A program made the position numbers and the translations under genes. This document shows, one piece after another, positions 33,690 to 44,980 of a stretch of 64,000 nt of DNA. Where the stretch lies: assembly GCA_024220505.1 (NCBI GenBank), contig JAKZZE010000006.1:372001-436000 (forward strand), in the 5' to 3' direction. Position 1 is the first letter of the stretch. The number at the start of each line of letters is the position of its first letter. The notes beneath the pieces were generated by a model, which was not told the origin of the DNA, did no database searches, and saw only the letters and a list, made by a program, of their open reading frames with translations. Source of the DNA: Rhizopus arrhizus (lineage: Eukaryota > Mucoromycota > Mucoromycetes > Mucorales > Rhizopodaceae).

Positions 33690-34518
33690 TTACTTCATAG
33701 CTGTGTCATCTTTGTACTCTGTCATTTTAGCAAGTTTCGCGTAATCTAAAATCTAATTGAGTCATTGTAATCTCTTTAAAGCAAGAAACTTACTTAAACC
33801 ACAAGCATTACACAATGTACGTGCACCATTTGGACCTCTTCTCCATTCAGGTGTTTCAGAAGTATGACAAGAATGACATTTTCCTTCAAATTTAGGTCGC
33901 TTTTTTATATAGTTTTTAATTGTCTGATGTTCCTATTGACCTCTTTACCTTTCTTTTACGTAATTTAGGAACATCAAAGATCTAATTGAGAATAATTTAA
34001 CAAGATGAGCCAGAATAGATTTTCATGTACCCTTTCTTCATCTAATTCGTTTGTCATCAGCTGTTGTTTTCTTAATCGAAGTAAAGCATTTAATATATGA
34101 TTGGCTTTGTTGATCATTTCATCTAACCAGGGCTTTAGGGTAGGTAAGTTACTTATTTCAATTCCTCTTTTATTCATCATTTGTCTGCCAAGAGTTGAAC
34201 AGTGATGAATAATCTACATAAACTTAATAACTCTATATTTCATGGTCATCATTACCTCACTAATATCATTTTCAGTAGTCTCAAATGAATCAGAAGGACT
34301 CAAGATGACATTCACTGAATCCTTTTGATGTGCATGAATAGGTTGAGAACAAGATGGATTCAAACTCCTTGAATGACTCAAATAAGGTTCACTGACAGTT
34401 AATAATGCATTTATCGATGGTAAAGAAGGTCTTTTTATTTCTATTTTCCTATCCTTTTCACTTGAATCCCATTCAACCTTTGTAAAACATGTTTATTTTA
34501 TTTTTTTTACCTTTGCAT
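33690..34518 (-). CDS. Small GATA-type zinc-finger protein (18-residue loop class)
   Basis: Six exons: 34511-34518, 34256-34460, 34031-34213, 33949-33981, 33794-33899 and 33690-33745, in phase, 196 aa. The C-terminus carries [18 protein letters not shown] followed by [15 protein letters not shown]. There are 18 residues between the CxxC pairs, the spacing seen in WC-2-like and other non-AreA fungal GATA factors. A basic linker ([15 protein letters not shown]) precedes the finger, and a helical region ([19 protein letters not shown]) may dimerise. No PAS domain is visible, so it is not a full white-collar protein. Exon 1 is only 8 nt (MQ plus two bases); it was chosen because it restores frame with the AG at 34461, and it is the least certain part. 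It lies 146 bp downstream of SGF73 on the same strand. Confidence 0.75.
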
Positions 34519-34664
34519 TTCTTTACAAGAAAGAAAAGAAAGGGAATAAAAAAATAAAAATAGAGGGACTTTATTAATGTGACAATGAATGGGCGGATTA
34601 TATCACATGGCATGTATTGTATGACAGAGAACAGAAAGAGATGGATTATGTACAAAATGATTTG

Positions 34665-36029
34665 CTATTTTTTAGGTGTGATAGCGTCTAACAAGATACC
34701 TTTCATACGAAAACACTGCCTCTTTCTTTTTATAAAATGATATGATTTCTCTGCTAGTGGTAATGGTTGAATATATTGAACTCCTTCCATCACCGTGTCC
34801 ATTTCATCATCAGAATCAATCAAATTATTTTCTTCATTCATCAATTTCACTTTATAAATATTCGTTGGCTGTTCCTGAACGTTCGGTCTTCCAATTGTTT
34901 TCTTTTGGTATGCAGCCAATAATAAATCGTAAGATTGAGATCTTCCTTTGACAGAACGTTTGGCACCCATCGAATGTGTTTTACAAGTGATTGATCTCGT
35001 ACAAGGCATATTTGTTGCTGTTTGAATAACTCCGCATTGTTTGTCTAAATCCAGTGGTGCTTTTTTTTTTTGATGAAGAGAAGGAGGAGGGGGGAAGGGA
35101 GTTTATTTAATCACTTAGTTTAAAAGAATTTATAAAAATAAAAAAATAGAATAAAAATAAAAAAATAATTCATTTTTTCTATTTTACCTTTTTCTTTTTT
35201 ATTCTTTTGCTTCTTTTTTCCAATCGTCTGCTTCTTGCCACTTTCCCATCTTCTCTTTAATGATCTTTCATCATCAGAAACTAGTTCTTTTTCTTCATGC
35301 TTTATTAAAATTAGTTTATCACCCAAACATGATTCTATTGTCTGTTAATAAAAATAAAAATCATTCATCTCAACTTACCAGCATGTTCTTTAAATCTACT
35401 AGGCAAAAAGGTCTTTTACAATTATTACATTTAACAACTATCGTTTCTTCTTCCATTGGCATCGATCCAAACATTTTCATCTCTTTCACATCAAATTTAG
35501 TTGTCGTTTGAGATGATTCACTAGAACTACTTTCTGAATAACAATCATCTAATCATATCATCTGTCATTGCTAGAATCTTCTATCATTCTTTAAACACTA
35601 GGTTACCTTCGGAATCCAAATTAATTTCATCTTTTAACAAAGAGTTCCATGAACACAGTCCTTCAGCACTTTTCAATTCTTTAAATTTAAAATCCGTATT
35701 GACCCTGTTGACCTTTCTCCAACTTGATTCATCTTGAAATACAGATAATGTGTTGGGTGTGATATGCTTATAAGTTTCTGGTTGTAAAAGAAGAGGTTTT
35801 GATAATGACACTATTTCTAAAGAAGGGAGCATAAGAGATTTTTTTTTTAAATAGAATATAATATTTTACCCGATTGAATCTTTTCAATCTTGATTCCTTT
35901 ATTTCTTAAAATATTTTGTTGTTCTTCTGTTAAATCTGTTTGATGTTTAGTAAACGGGCTGATTAGAATCTTGTAATAAAAACCTTTGGAATGAGTCACA
36001 TGTCTTTTATAATTTCCGTTTGAAGTCAT
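34665..36029 (-). CDS. SGF73: SAGA deubiquitinase-module subunit Sgf73 (ataxin-7 family), with a frame anomaly
   Basis: Exons: 35870-36029, 35607-35816, 35379-35548, about 35188-35341 (or -35334) and 34665-35059. The C-terminal SCA7 domain is clear: KQCGVIQTATNMPCTRSIT, CKTHSMGAKRSVKGRSQSY, DLLLAAYQKK. The N-terminal zinc motif starts VKEMKMFGSMPMEEETIVV then KCNNCKRP. As written the next codons read FCLVDLKNML, but one extra T in the T5 run (35418-35422 region) would give FLPSRFKEHAESC, the family motif with its His and Cys ligands, using the AG at 35335. With the present sequence an AG 7 nt upstream restores frame but destroys the motif. By family knowledge Sgf73 tethers Ubp8 to SAGA in the nucleus. 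The identification is firm; the frame break may be real or a homopolymer error. Confidence 0.85.
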
Positions 36030-36587
36030 TTTATATACAGCAAAGATGAACTCAGTTGTGTAAAGGTTGTTTCCGAAATATCTCTTGTTTTCAGTATAAA
36101 GAAATTGTGGAAACAGAAAAAAAAAAATAAAATAAAAAAATAATCTCAATCGAGACAGACGTCATCCATCCTATCGATTCAATCTCAGACATAAGAAAGG
36201 CATGTAAAGTATAAAAAGGAGGTCGTTTTATGATTGTTGACAAGGAGTTAAAATACAAATTGATTTTTATTCACAGTGTATTTATATTCCTTGACTCAAT
36301 CCACCCCCCCTCTTATCTTTTTTTTTTTTTTTTTTTTTTGGGAAAAATAATGTAACATCAATAAAGCATGAAATTTGTTCCATTCTTATTCGTTAAGGAA
36401 GTCGTACAAGATTTGTTACTGTTTGTTGACCATTTTGTGTTACAAATTTATCTTTGTGACTGAGTTTTTGTTTATTTTACAGATTTTTTATAGTTTTCAA
36501 CTTGTATTTTCTTTCTTTTTTTTTCTTTACTGAAAATAAAATAAAGTCAAAAAGCAAAAGAAAGGGAAGCCAGAACTTTACCTACAA
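36030..36587. promoter_or_regulatory. Divergent intergenic region between SGF73 and the P5 ATPase
   Basis: 558 bp with a 20-T run near 36319-36339 and a pyrimidine-rich stretch (CTTTCTTTTTTTTTCTTTAC) 60 bp before the ATPase start. GTATATAAA lies directly before the SGF73 ATG. No supported gene. Confidence 0.5.
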
Positions 36588-39500
36588 ATGAAAATCCCTA
36601 AACTTCTTTGTGGTATATCCGCGATTATATGTGGTATAAACGCTTTACCCTTGTTTGAAGTTGGTAAATACAGTTCACAATAACTTGTCATTTTCTCTCA
36701 TGCTTTTTCAAATAGCCAATCAATATGACAGATATGGAAACAAGTGCCCATTACTAGCCCACGATAATGTAAATTGTCCTATAATCTGTGTTCGAGACCA
36801 ATCGACTTGTCCTTCAGCACTTGCAGCCACTTGTCCTTCTGGCTTATCCTTTTGTGGTGACGGTACCTGTAAAGCTTCATGTGAAGGTATTGCAAATGTC
36901 TGTCAGTGTGGTGATGAGACGATTCCCTATTACCCTTGTGCTTCTGGACAGCTTGTCAACATTACACATTTTGATCCTCAAAACCAAGTCATTCAAATAC
37001 AAAACACCTGTGCAGCAGCAGTGAATGCAACCAATGTAGGTAATTGGGGTACCTTCAACACCTCTTCTCTTTGGCTATCATGTCCTATTGTCGATCCCTA
37101 TTTTACTTATACAGAACCCATGTGGATCTCAGTTTGGGCACTGATGGGTGCAGAAGCAGCCATCTTATTACTCTGGGCTATTTATAAACATCTGCGAGAG
37201 ATGAAATTTCACAGCGCGATGGCCTCTGTCAGTTTAGAAAAGGATAAGAATGTGATTGATGAAGCTGAATATAAAAAAGAAGCCTCGAAAATCAATGAAA
37301 AAGGACAGGCTGGGACATCTTCTATTGATTCGGATTCTATCAAAGAGTCTGAAAAATTGATTTTCAGAGGCTTTAAAAACGATTACTTTGGTTTATTCGC
37401 TTTTGGATCTGTTGTAGTCACGACCTTATTGTTCTTTGTCTTCCTCGGCTGTCTTGTGGGTGATTATTGTAGGTTACTGATTGTGTCACGGCTTGTGATC
37501 CTTACTAAATTTCTTGTACAACTTTAGATGGTACAATCACTGGCGTTTCATTAGAAGTCTTCTTGTCTTCGGATCTTTCATCAAAAATATTTGTTGCCGT
37601 GTGGCATATTTCTGCGGCATGGTTTTGCATCATCATGTTTAAAAGAAAGACGATTAGAAATTACTTTAGAATAGAATCCTATCCACACAGATGTCCTTAT
37701 ATTCAAGTACAACGTAAACAAGATGAGCTGATCTTTTTAGATGATGGCAGTAAATGGCTTGGTAAGCTTAGAGATATGGAACAAACTGTTTACAAAAGAC
37801 TTGGGTAAGTTGAATGATTGCGTCAAGTTACATGTTACAAACTGTGTTGTATAGAATGGATGTCTTGGTCTCTACTAGTCCTGTTAAAACAACAAAGAGC
37901 AACTTGCGTTATTTTGAATACCAGTGTATGAGATATATCTACAACAAAGAAAAGTCTCGATTTGAACCTTATGAATATGACCTTGGCTCAACACACAGAC
38001 AACTTCAGGCATGGTCCAAGGGTGTGAGTCATGAAGAAGCTGAGAGTAGGGCTGTCATGCTTGGACCGAATATTATCAAGGTGAACGTGCCTACGATCTT
38101 GATGGCTGTCATTCAAGAGTAAGTCGACAAGAGTACAAAGAAAGGGGAGCTATAGGCTTACAATTTTCGATAGGTTTGCTTCCTTTATCTATCTTTATCA
38201 AATGATGTGTATGTGGGTCTGGTATTATTTCCAATACTACAAAATGGGTCTTGTGCAGACTTGCATCATTCTCTTTTCTGCATTCATTCGTATCGTCTTG
38301 CGTTTGAGGGCTGAGCGTCGTATTCAAGAGATGGCTGAACATGTGACCCAAGTGACCGTACTGCGCGGTGGCGAGTGGATCCAAACGTCCAGTGCGAACC
38401 TTGTCCCTGGTGACATTTTTGAAGTGCAAGAAAACACCCTTGTTCCCTGTGACGCCGTCATCTTGTCTGGCACGGTCGTTGTCAATGAATCCTCCTTGAC
38501 AGGTGAGGCGATGCCGATTCGAAAGATTGCGATTGCCAGTGATGATCATGCGTATGAGATGAATGGCTCAGGTAAAGTGAGCACCCTGTTTGCAGGCACC
38601 ATTGTCTCACAGATCACACCGACCGATAAAAAGGCTCGTGTCTATGCCCTGACACTCCGTACAGGCATTGCTACTGAAAAAGGCATGTTGATTCACAAGA
38701 TTCTGTTCCCAGCACCTGTCTCGTTCATCTTTAACGAGCACATCAAGGTGGCCATCTCTATTCTCTTGGTCTGGGGTCTCGTCGCCTTCTGTCTCTCGCT
38801 TTACTTGATGGGTCGTGGTAATATCACCAGTTGGTTTTACGGTGTCTTTGTCATGTCTGAAATCTTTTCGCCTCTGCTGCCTGCTGCCTTTACCATCAAC
38901 CAGTCTGTTTGTGCTGCTCGTCTTCGCAGTAAAAAGATTCTCTGTATCGATTTACCTCGTATCAATCTATCAGGCAAGGTGCGTATCTTTTGTTTTGATA
39001 AAACCGGCACTCTGACGCGTGAAGGCCTCGAGTTTTATGGCGCTGTCGCCAAGCCGTCCGAAAGTCATGCTGCCTTTGGTGAGCGTCAAGAGGATCCCTT
39101 GGCGATGGACTCCTTGATGGCGATGGGTATCGCTACCTGCCATGCAGTGACAAAGGTCAAGGATCAATTCATTGGCAATCCTGTTGACATTGAATCCTTT
39201 CATTCAATGAAATGGGAATTACTTTCTCCTGCTAAACCCGACTATTTGGATACGCTCTCTGCGCCCGCAGCCTCTCCCAACAGTCAAACTAAAACGGTCC
39301 ATGTGGTCCGTCGTTTTGAGTTTGTCCATGCGCGTGCCTCACAATCCGTCGCTGTCCTTGATCCTGAAACGAACAAGGTCCATGTGTTTCTGAAAGGTTC
39401 ATTTGAACGCGTCAAGTACCTGTCCAATCCGAGCTCGATCCCGGTCGATTACGACCAAGAGGCTGCAAACTATGCCAAGGAAGGATGCTATGTGCTCGCG

Positions 39501-41065
39501 TTGGCGCACCGGGTGTTGGGTACCTTGGGCGAGGATGTGACGATGGAAGAGATCAAGTCCATGACACGTGATGAACTTGAGCAGGATTGCTCTTTTGCGG
39601 GATTTGTCCTGTTTCGTAACATGCTCAAACATGACACGACCGATGCGATTGCCGAATTGAAGGGTGGAGACACACGTGTGGTGATGATCACGGGTGATAC
39701 GGCCTTGACAGGTATCTATATCGCTCGTCAGTGTGGCATGATTGAAGCGCATCAGCGTGTTCTTTTGGGTGATGTCGTCTCGGGTGATGTCGTCTGGCAT
39801 GATGTCGATTCGGGTGATCAGGTCAATGTGGATCAAGTGCTAGAATCCGATCTTCACGAAGATCATGAAAAACGTGTGGAACTCGCTGTGACCGGTCGCG
39901 CCTTTGAAGTCTTGATTGCTCAAGGCAAGATGCGTCAGTATCTGCTGCAGACTCGCGTGTTTGCTCGTATGACACCCAATGACAAGGTGATGTGTATACA
40001 ACTTCATATGGAAAAGGGCGTTACGGCCATGTGTGGTGATGGTGGTAATGATTGTGGTGCACTTCGTGCTGCTCATGTAGGTCTTGCTCTGTCAGAGGCT
40101 GAAGCCTCTATCGTTTCACCCTTCAGTACTAGCAATCGCTCCGTCATGCAGTGTGTTGAACTCTTAAGACAAGGTCGATCGGCGCTTGCTACCAGTTTTT
40201 CCAACTACAAGTTCTTGATCCTGTATGGTGAATGCATGGCCTTTTGGGAATTGTGTATGTTTTACTTTACAGCCATTGCTCCTCAACCTGTCTGGATCAC
40301 AGTCGATGGTTTTATCACAACCACTATGACCATTGCTATCACTCAAGCTTTACCGGCCAAGAAATTAAGTCCTTGTCGTCCAACGGCTAAACCCTTAGGT
40401 ATCTATACCCTCGCTTCTTTACTTGGCGTTATCTTTATCAACTTTTGGTTCCTTGTTTGCAGGTATGTTTGTTTTCAACTTGATGAGATTGTATATACTC
40501 ATTGCTTGTTTTCCTTTACAGTATCGTTTGGCTCTTTCAACAAGATTGGTTTATTTGTAACCAGTTTGATAGCACAGCTATCGATTCCGCCAAGTGGTGG
40601 CTATTGGGTGACAATTATGAATCTGAAGTGATGGGAATTGTGATCATGTTCCAATTCTTCAATAGCGGTGCAGTTGTCAACTTTGGATCTCAATTCCGTC
40701 AATCATGGTGGAGGAATTATGCGTTGGTGTTTGTTTGGTGTTCTTTCTTTATCAGTACGAGTTATTTAGCATTGGCTGATCCTAATCCTTACAGCTGTAT
40801 TTATCGTATCAATTGTGGCTCACCGGCTGCCCTGGTGGAACTCGGTTATCCTGAACCTACCTGGTATATTGATGATTATAATTCTCCCCTGGGTCACAAC
40901 GTGATGCCAAAATGGTTCCGTTGGCAACTGTGGGGTTATGCTGTAGCCAATTGTGCATGTACCATCATTTGGGAACGTATCTGTATTCTGTGGATTGCTC
41001 GTAGCTGGGCAGTGAACCGTAAAAAGAAACATCCAAATAAGAATAGAATCCCTTTCAAGCTTTAA
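36588..41065 (+). CDS. P5-type ATPase with a cysteine-rich N-terminal ectodomain
   Basis: Six exons: 36588-36663, 36716-37468, 37528-37804, 37855-38118, 38174-40462 and 40522-41065, in phase, 1400 aa. The N-terminus is a signal-like helix (LLCGISAIICGINALPLF). About 70 residues with eleven Cys follow (CPSGLSFCGDGTC, CEGIANVCQCGDE). Two TM segments come next, then the P-type core: LVPGDIFEVQ, SSLTGEAMPIRK, the TM4 motif SPLLPAAF, KKILCIDLPRINLSGK, phosphorylation site CFDKTGTLT near residue 731, MITGDTALTG and MCGDGGNDCGALRAAHVGL. The KKI-C-I-PRIN-GK-CFDKTGTLT-GL context is that of P5 ATPases, nearest P5B (ATP13A2/Ypk9, linked to polyamine or cation export from endolysosomes). P5A and P5B carry PPELP and PPALP at TM4, so PLLP is atypical. 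Convergent with the permease. Confidence 0.88.
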
Positions 41066-41524
41066 AATAATATGAATGAACTCAAAAAAGATTCGAGTCA
41101 TTTCTGTAAAGACAATGCAAAATAAACCTTAATGCTTTTATACCCACAGAAATATAACTGTGTAAAATAACATGTCGTTCTGCTTTAAAAAAAGGATTAT
41201 ATTTAAATTAAAGTCATGTCTTTAACTGTCCTTGTTCTTCTATGTACTGTTGCTGAGATACACCTAATCAACTCATTTGGTATTACCCACTGATCATTTC
41301 GGGGTAATGTCTTATTCAAAAAAAAGTTTCCAGTGAAACCCAAAGGAATAAATAGAGCAAAGATTATAGGATATCGCAACGAACACCTAAATTAATTTTA
41401 TGTGTGAAATCAATATTTTTTTTTAAAAAAAAATACATGTTATGTAAAAATAACGGTTGCAAGTAATTCTTTTTATTAATGATTAATGCTAATAAATAAA
41501 TACAACGTACAGTTTCTGAACTTA
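41066..41524. other. Convergent 3' intergenic region
   Basis: 459 bp between the ATPase and permease stop codons. AT-rich with poly-T/poly-A near 41420. No frame or repeat of note. Confidence 0.5.
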
Positions 41525-43832
41525 TCATTCTGTCTTTTCTATCTGTGCAACTTCCACTTTACTATCATGCTTCTTTTGGTTAGCTTTTGATGTTGTTTGT
41601 GAATCTTTTTTGTGGCTTCCGACTTCGATATCATCTAAAGATAGTGTTCTATCTTTTTCTAATTCGATTTGTTTAGCTTTATCTTGCGGCAAGTTGATGA
41701 CAGGTCCCTTGAACCATTTTCGTGCATCAATAGCGTATCTACCTAAATCCCATTGAATCGAATTAGTCGTTATAAATAAACCATGGTTCTTCTTTTACCT
41801 CCAGCTCCAAGTAAGACTGCACCAACAGCTAAACATGCATCTATCGTAACATAAAAAATTAAAGTATTGATTAAAATATGTTTTCATTTTTCTTTAAAAA
41901 AAAAGAAAGACTTACAGTTCATGTTAACAGGATCAACTGGATCTATATTCAAATAAATAATATAATTTATGCTTGTTTGTTTTTCAACATTTTTATATAC
42001 TTACAATCCGGAGGGAGTACGAATAAGATGGTAATGAGTACAATCCAAAAAACAGAAATGCTATTGAAGAATTAATCTTTTAATCGTATTCTTCTTCGTA
42101 GTATACTTACAGTCCAATGATATCTGAAAAGCGACCCAAGTGAAGGGGGCCTCTGATGAACTGTTTACGGTTCACCAATTTGGCAAAAATAGGAACACCA
42201 TATGATATATAAAGACCAATGGTAGCTACCGAAGTGATGGCAGAGAATGCGGTACTGTTACCTAAAGAAGGTAAGCCTAGTAAAGACGCGATAAGAACCG
42301 AGAACCAAACGGCATTAATTGGAGACTACATCAATTGAATGAATAAAGACCGATTATAACAAAAAATGATCAATATTACTTGTCTTTTGACATCAATTTT
42401 ATGCCAATATTTGCTTCCTGGGATAGCACCGTCTCGAGAAAATGCATAAATCATCCTTGAGTTGGCTGTAACACTGGCAAACCCACACTGCCAACAGGCA
42501 ATGATAAGCATTACCATTAAACATATAGCACCTGCATTGCCTACTGAATCAAACAAGATTTGCATGACAGGAAAGCCAGTAGATGAATTCACTGTGGCTT
42601 CAAAGTCTTGAATACAGAACAAGAATGAAATGATAAAGCAAAATCCCATGATTGAACTCACTAGCAAAAGGTTGGGTAAGAAAGGGGGGAATACTGTCTA
42701 GAATGTATTCATTTACCAAGAACGGCCATGACCATGCCTACTGGTCCACTAATTTCTGCATTCTTTGTCTCTTCAGACATATGAGCACTTGAATCATAGC
42801 CTGTCAAAGTAAATTGTGCCTGCAAGATTCCAATGACAACTACATAGGCAGAACTGCTCCATCCTGTATTGTTATTGAAGTGTGTGAACACAAAACTGGC
42901 AGGTTGATGTGTTGGTGCCTTTGCTGCCATAGTGATCATGATAACAGCAGGTGCGATAACTTGCCACCATGTACTAATAGCTAATCAAAAGGTTTAGTGT
43001 TATCTCTATTTTCTGTGTCTGAATGCATACAATTCACAGTCGACATCACTTTTGGACCTAACGAGTTTGCAACACCTTGAGTGAAGCACATTGCGATATG
43101 AAGTCCGACTGTTGCACCAGCAGTTGGAATCCAAGATCCATTTGTTCCAATTGTAATCACAGCAGCAATCATTGATGCAATACCATAATTGATACCAGCA
43201 GTAACAGCAAATTGTCCTATCAGGTTGAACCATCCAGTCATCCAAGAAGCAAATGGTGCGTATCTTTTAGAACTTAATCTTGCTGCCCACCAATATAATC
43301 CTCCAGAAGTAGGATAGGCAGAAGAGATTTCTTTTTTTTTTACGTTAAATTCATCGTGAACAGACACATATCATTGTACTCTATGCTTACCTGCCATTGC
43401 CAGAGCTACACACATTGTAAATAATGCTACAACAACCCAACCCCATACCATGACCACCTGTTTGAGAAATCACAAATAAGCAAACCAATCAAGGTTGCTA
43501 TAAAAAAAAAGAAAAGAGAGAAAAAAAACTTACTGGTCCACCTGTATTTAGCCCATACTCATATAAACTAGTCAAGCCTGAAGAAATACAAACTACACTT
43601 AACGCGACTCCATAGTTTCCTAGAGACTACATAAATCATTATTATTACATAAACACCTATAGAGTATAAGCCATCTACTGATAGTTCTCTTTTCAGTTCC
43701 TAATAAGTACATGTCAATATATTTTGATTTATTTCAAATATAAAAATGATTGTGTACCTGTTTATAACCTAATTCATTTAACCTTGCCGCATCTCTAGCT
43801 TCTATTTCAGCAGCAGTTAACTTTGGTGGCAT
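41525..43832 (-). CDS. Amino-acid/GABA-type permease (APC superfamily)
   Basis: Twelve exons (43758-43832, 43679-43699, 43534-43626, 43391-43457, 43031-43330, 42717-42980, 42380-42660, 42111-42325, 42005-42060, 41916-41942, 41799-41840 and 41525-41742), all phases consistent, 552 aa. The start MPPKLTAAEIEARDAARLN leads to LGYKQELKRELSSLGNYGV, typical of fungal Uga4/BAT1-like carriers. About 12 TM helices follow: VWGWVVVALFTMCVALAMA, the AEISSAYPTSGGLYWWAA signature, TLTGYDSSAHMSEETKNAE and ANSRMIYAFSRDGAIPGS. The hydrophilic tail is Lys/Glu-rich. These features match the APC amino acid/choline transporter family (AA_permease_2), which imports amino acids or GABA by proton symport at the plasma or vacuolar membrane. 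The substrate is not readable. Two exons are only 21 and 27 nt. Confidence 0.9.
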
Positions 43833-44129
43833 TTTTTAAAGAATGTTCTTTTTTAAACTGTTTAAAGGAAAAAAAAAAGAAAAAAGAAAAAGAAAAGAAT
43901 GCCGATTTAGGCGTGTGTATGGGATGCATTTTATAGATTCAATTTGTGATAAGCTTTAAGGTTGTACTACCTTGATTCGAATGAGTCCCACCTGTTCAAT
44001 TTTTTCCTTTTCTATTCTGTCCTTTGTTCGCTAATGAAATTTTTTTTTTTAAATTTTAAAGATTATTTATTTATAAAGTCTATTTGAGCGTGGGGTGTTT
44101 ATCACATCTGTTCGCCATGACTAGTTCAA
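43833..44129. promoter_or_regulatory. Upstream region of the permease
   Basis: About 300 bp with an A-rich tract (43863-43900, plus strand) just upstream of the minus-strand start, and a stretch containing ATTCGAATGAGTCC near 43976. There is no gene. A GATA-like TGATAAG lies at 43949, which would be of interest given GATA control of permeases, but a single site is weak. Confidence 0.35.
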
Positions 44130-44420
44130 TATGGGGTAAAGTAAAGTGAGGCTAGAAAAACCCTTCGGGATCAAGGGTAAAAAAGGTCAATGGAATAATA
44201 TTTGGAACATAGTAACATCCTTAATGCTTTAAAAGACAATTTAAAAGGAGCTGACCATGTGTAGGTCTGGTACAAGTGTCTATAGAGTGATAAAGATAAT
44301 CCAGTTCAAATAGGATTGAACATATGTTTGGCCAACGAAGAATCCAAGGGATAGTTGTACGACTTGAACGAGGAAGATTTGTTGGTAGGAGATTTAAAAG
44401 AAACGACAAAGGATCCTCAA
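44130..44420 (+). repeat. Dispersed repeat (copy 2)
   Basis: Shares ATCAAGGGTAAAAAAGGTCA with copy 3 at 56.66 kb (ATTAAGGATAAAAAAGGTCA), then, in the same order, GAGCTGACCATG, TATAGAGTGATAAAGATAA and TTGGCCAACGAAGAATCCAA. No flanking target duplication is visible. The family type is unknown; it could be a solo LTR or a degraded MITE. Confidence 0.6.
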
Positions 44421-44477
44421 TAGTGCTAGACATTTGTAGCCGGTTGTGCATGTTGAGACACTGAATTACATGCGTTT

Positions 44478-44770
44478 TTGTCAGCGCCTGATTTGGATGA
44501 AGGGGCCAGGGTCTGGGTTTACCGCCAGGCAGCCATCCAAGGCGCCACCTTATGGATCGGTTACGTTCTTTTCGGGTCATCAGCAACCAAAGGATTGGAT
44601 CGCGCGAGATTGTTGGTTGACAACAAGAAAGCAGCTTTGAACTTTATGTTATTTTTGTTAATCCAGACCTTGTTGCAGAAATTGCTTCTTGATGGCCTTG
44701 AAAATCTTGATACTGAGCTCTTCCATTGGAGGAGGTATGATTTTCCAAAACGAGGACTTGGATAGTTTGT
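44478..44770 (+). other. GC-richer segment of unknown origin
   Basis: Its base composition differs clearly from the flanks (CAGGCAGCCATCCAAGGCGC, GGATCGCGCGAGATTGTTGG). The best plus frame reads LDEGARVWVYRQAAIQGAT and GYVLFGSSATKGLDRARLL and then runs out. The minus strand is also open into the repeat at 44.2-44.4 kb. It could be a fragment of a retroelement polyprotein or of a captured gene. I recognise no domain. Confidence 0.4.
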
Positions 44771-44980
44771 ACCGCATTCCCTTATTTTAGCCCCAGAAAT
44801 GACGAAAGCAAAAATTAAGTCACAATAGCCCCCAAAATCAATTTATAAGTTGAAAAGTACTTCGGTTTTTATTTCGCGTTTTTTATCCATCACTTTTATT
44901 TAAATTTAAAGAAAAGTTTTATTAACACATCTACTTCATCAACCCAATTTTATTCAGCAAATGTTATCGATTTCAAAACA

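Noticed and set aside
38109..39836. Several long antisense frames within the P5 ATPase exon
   Set aside because: They mirror the G+C-richer, codon-biased sense exon, which carries all P-type ATPase motifs.
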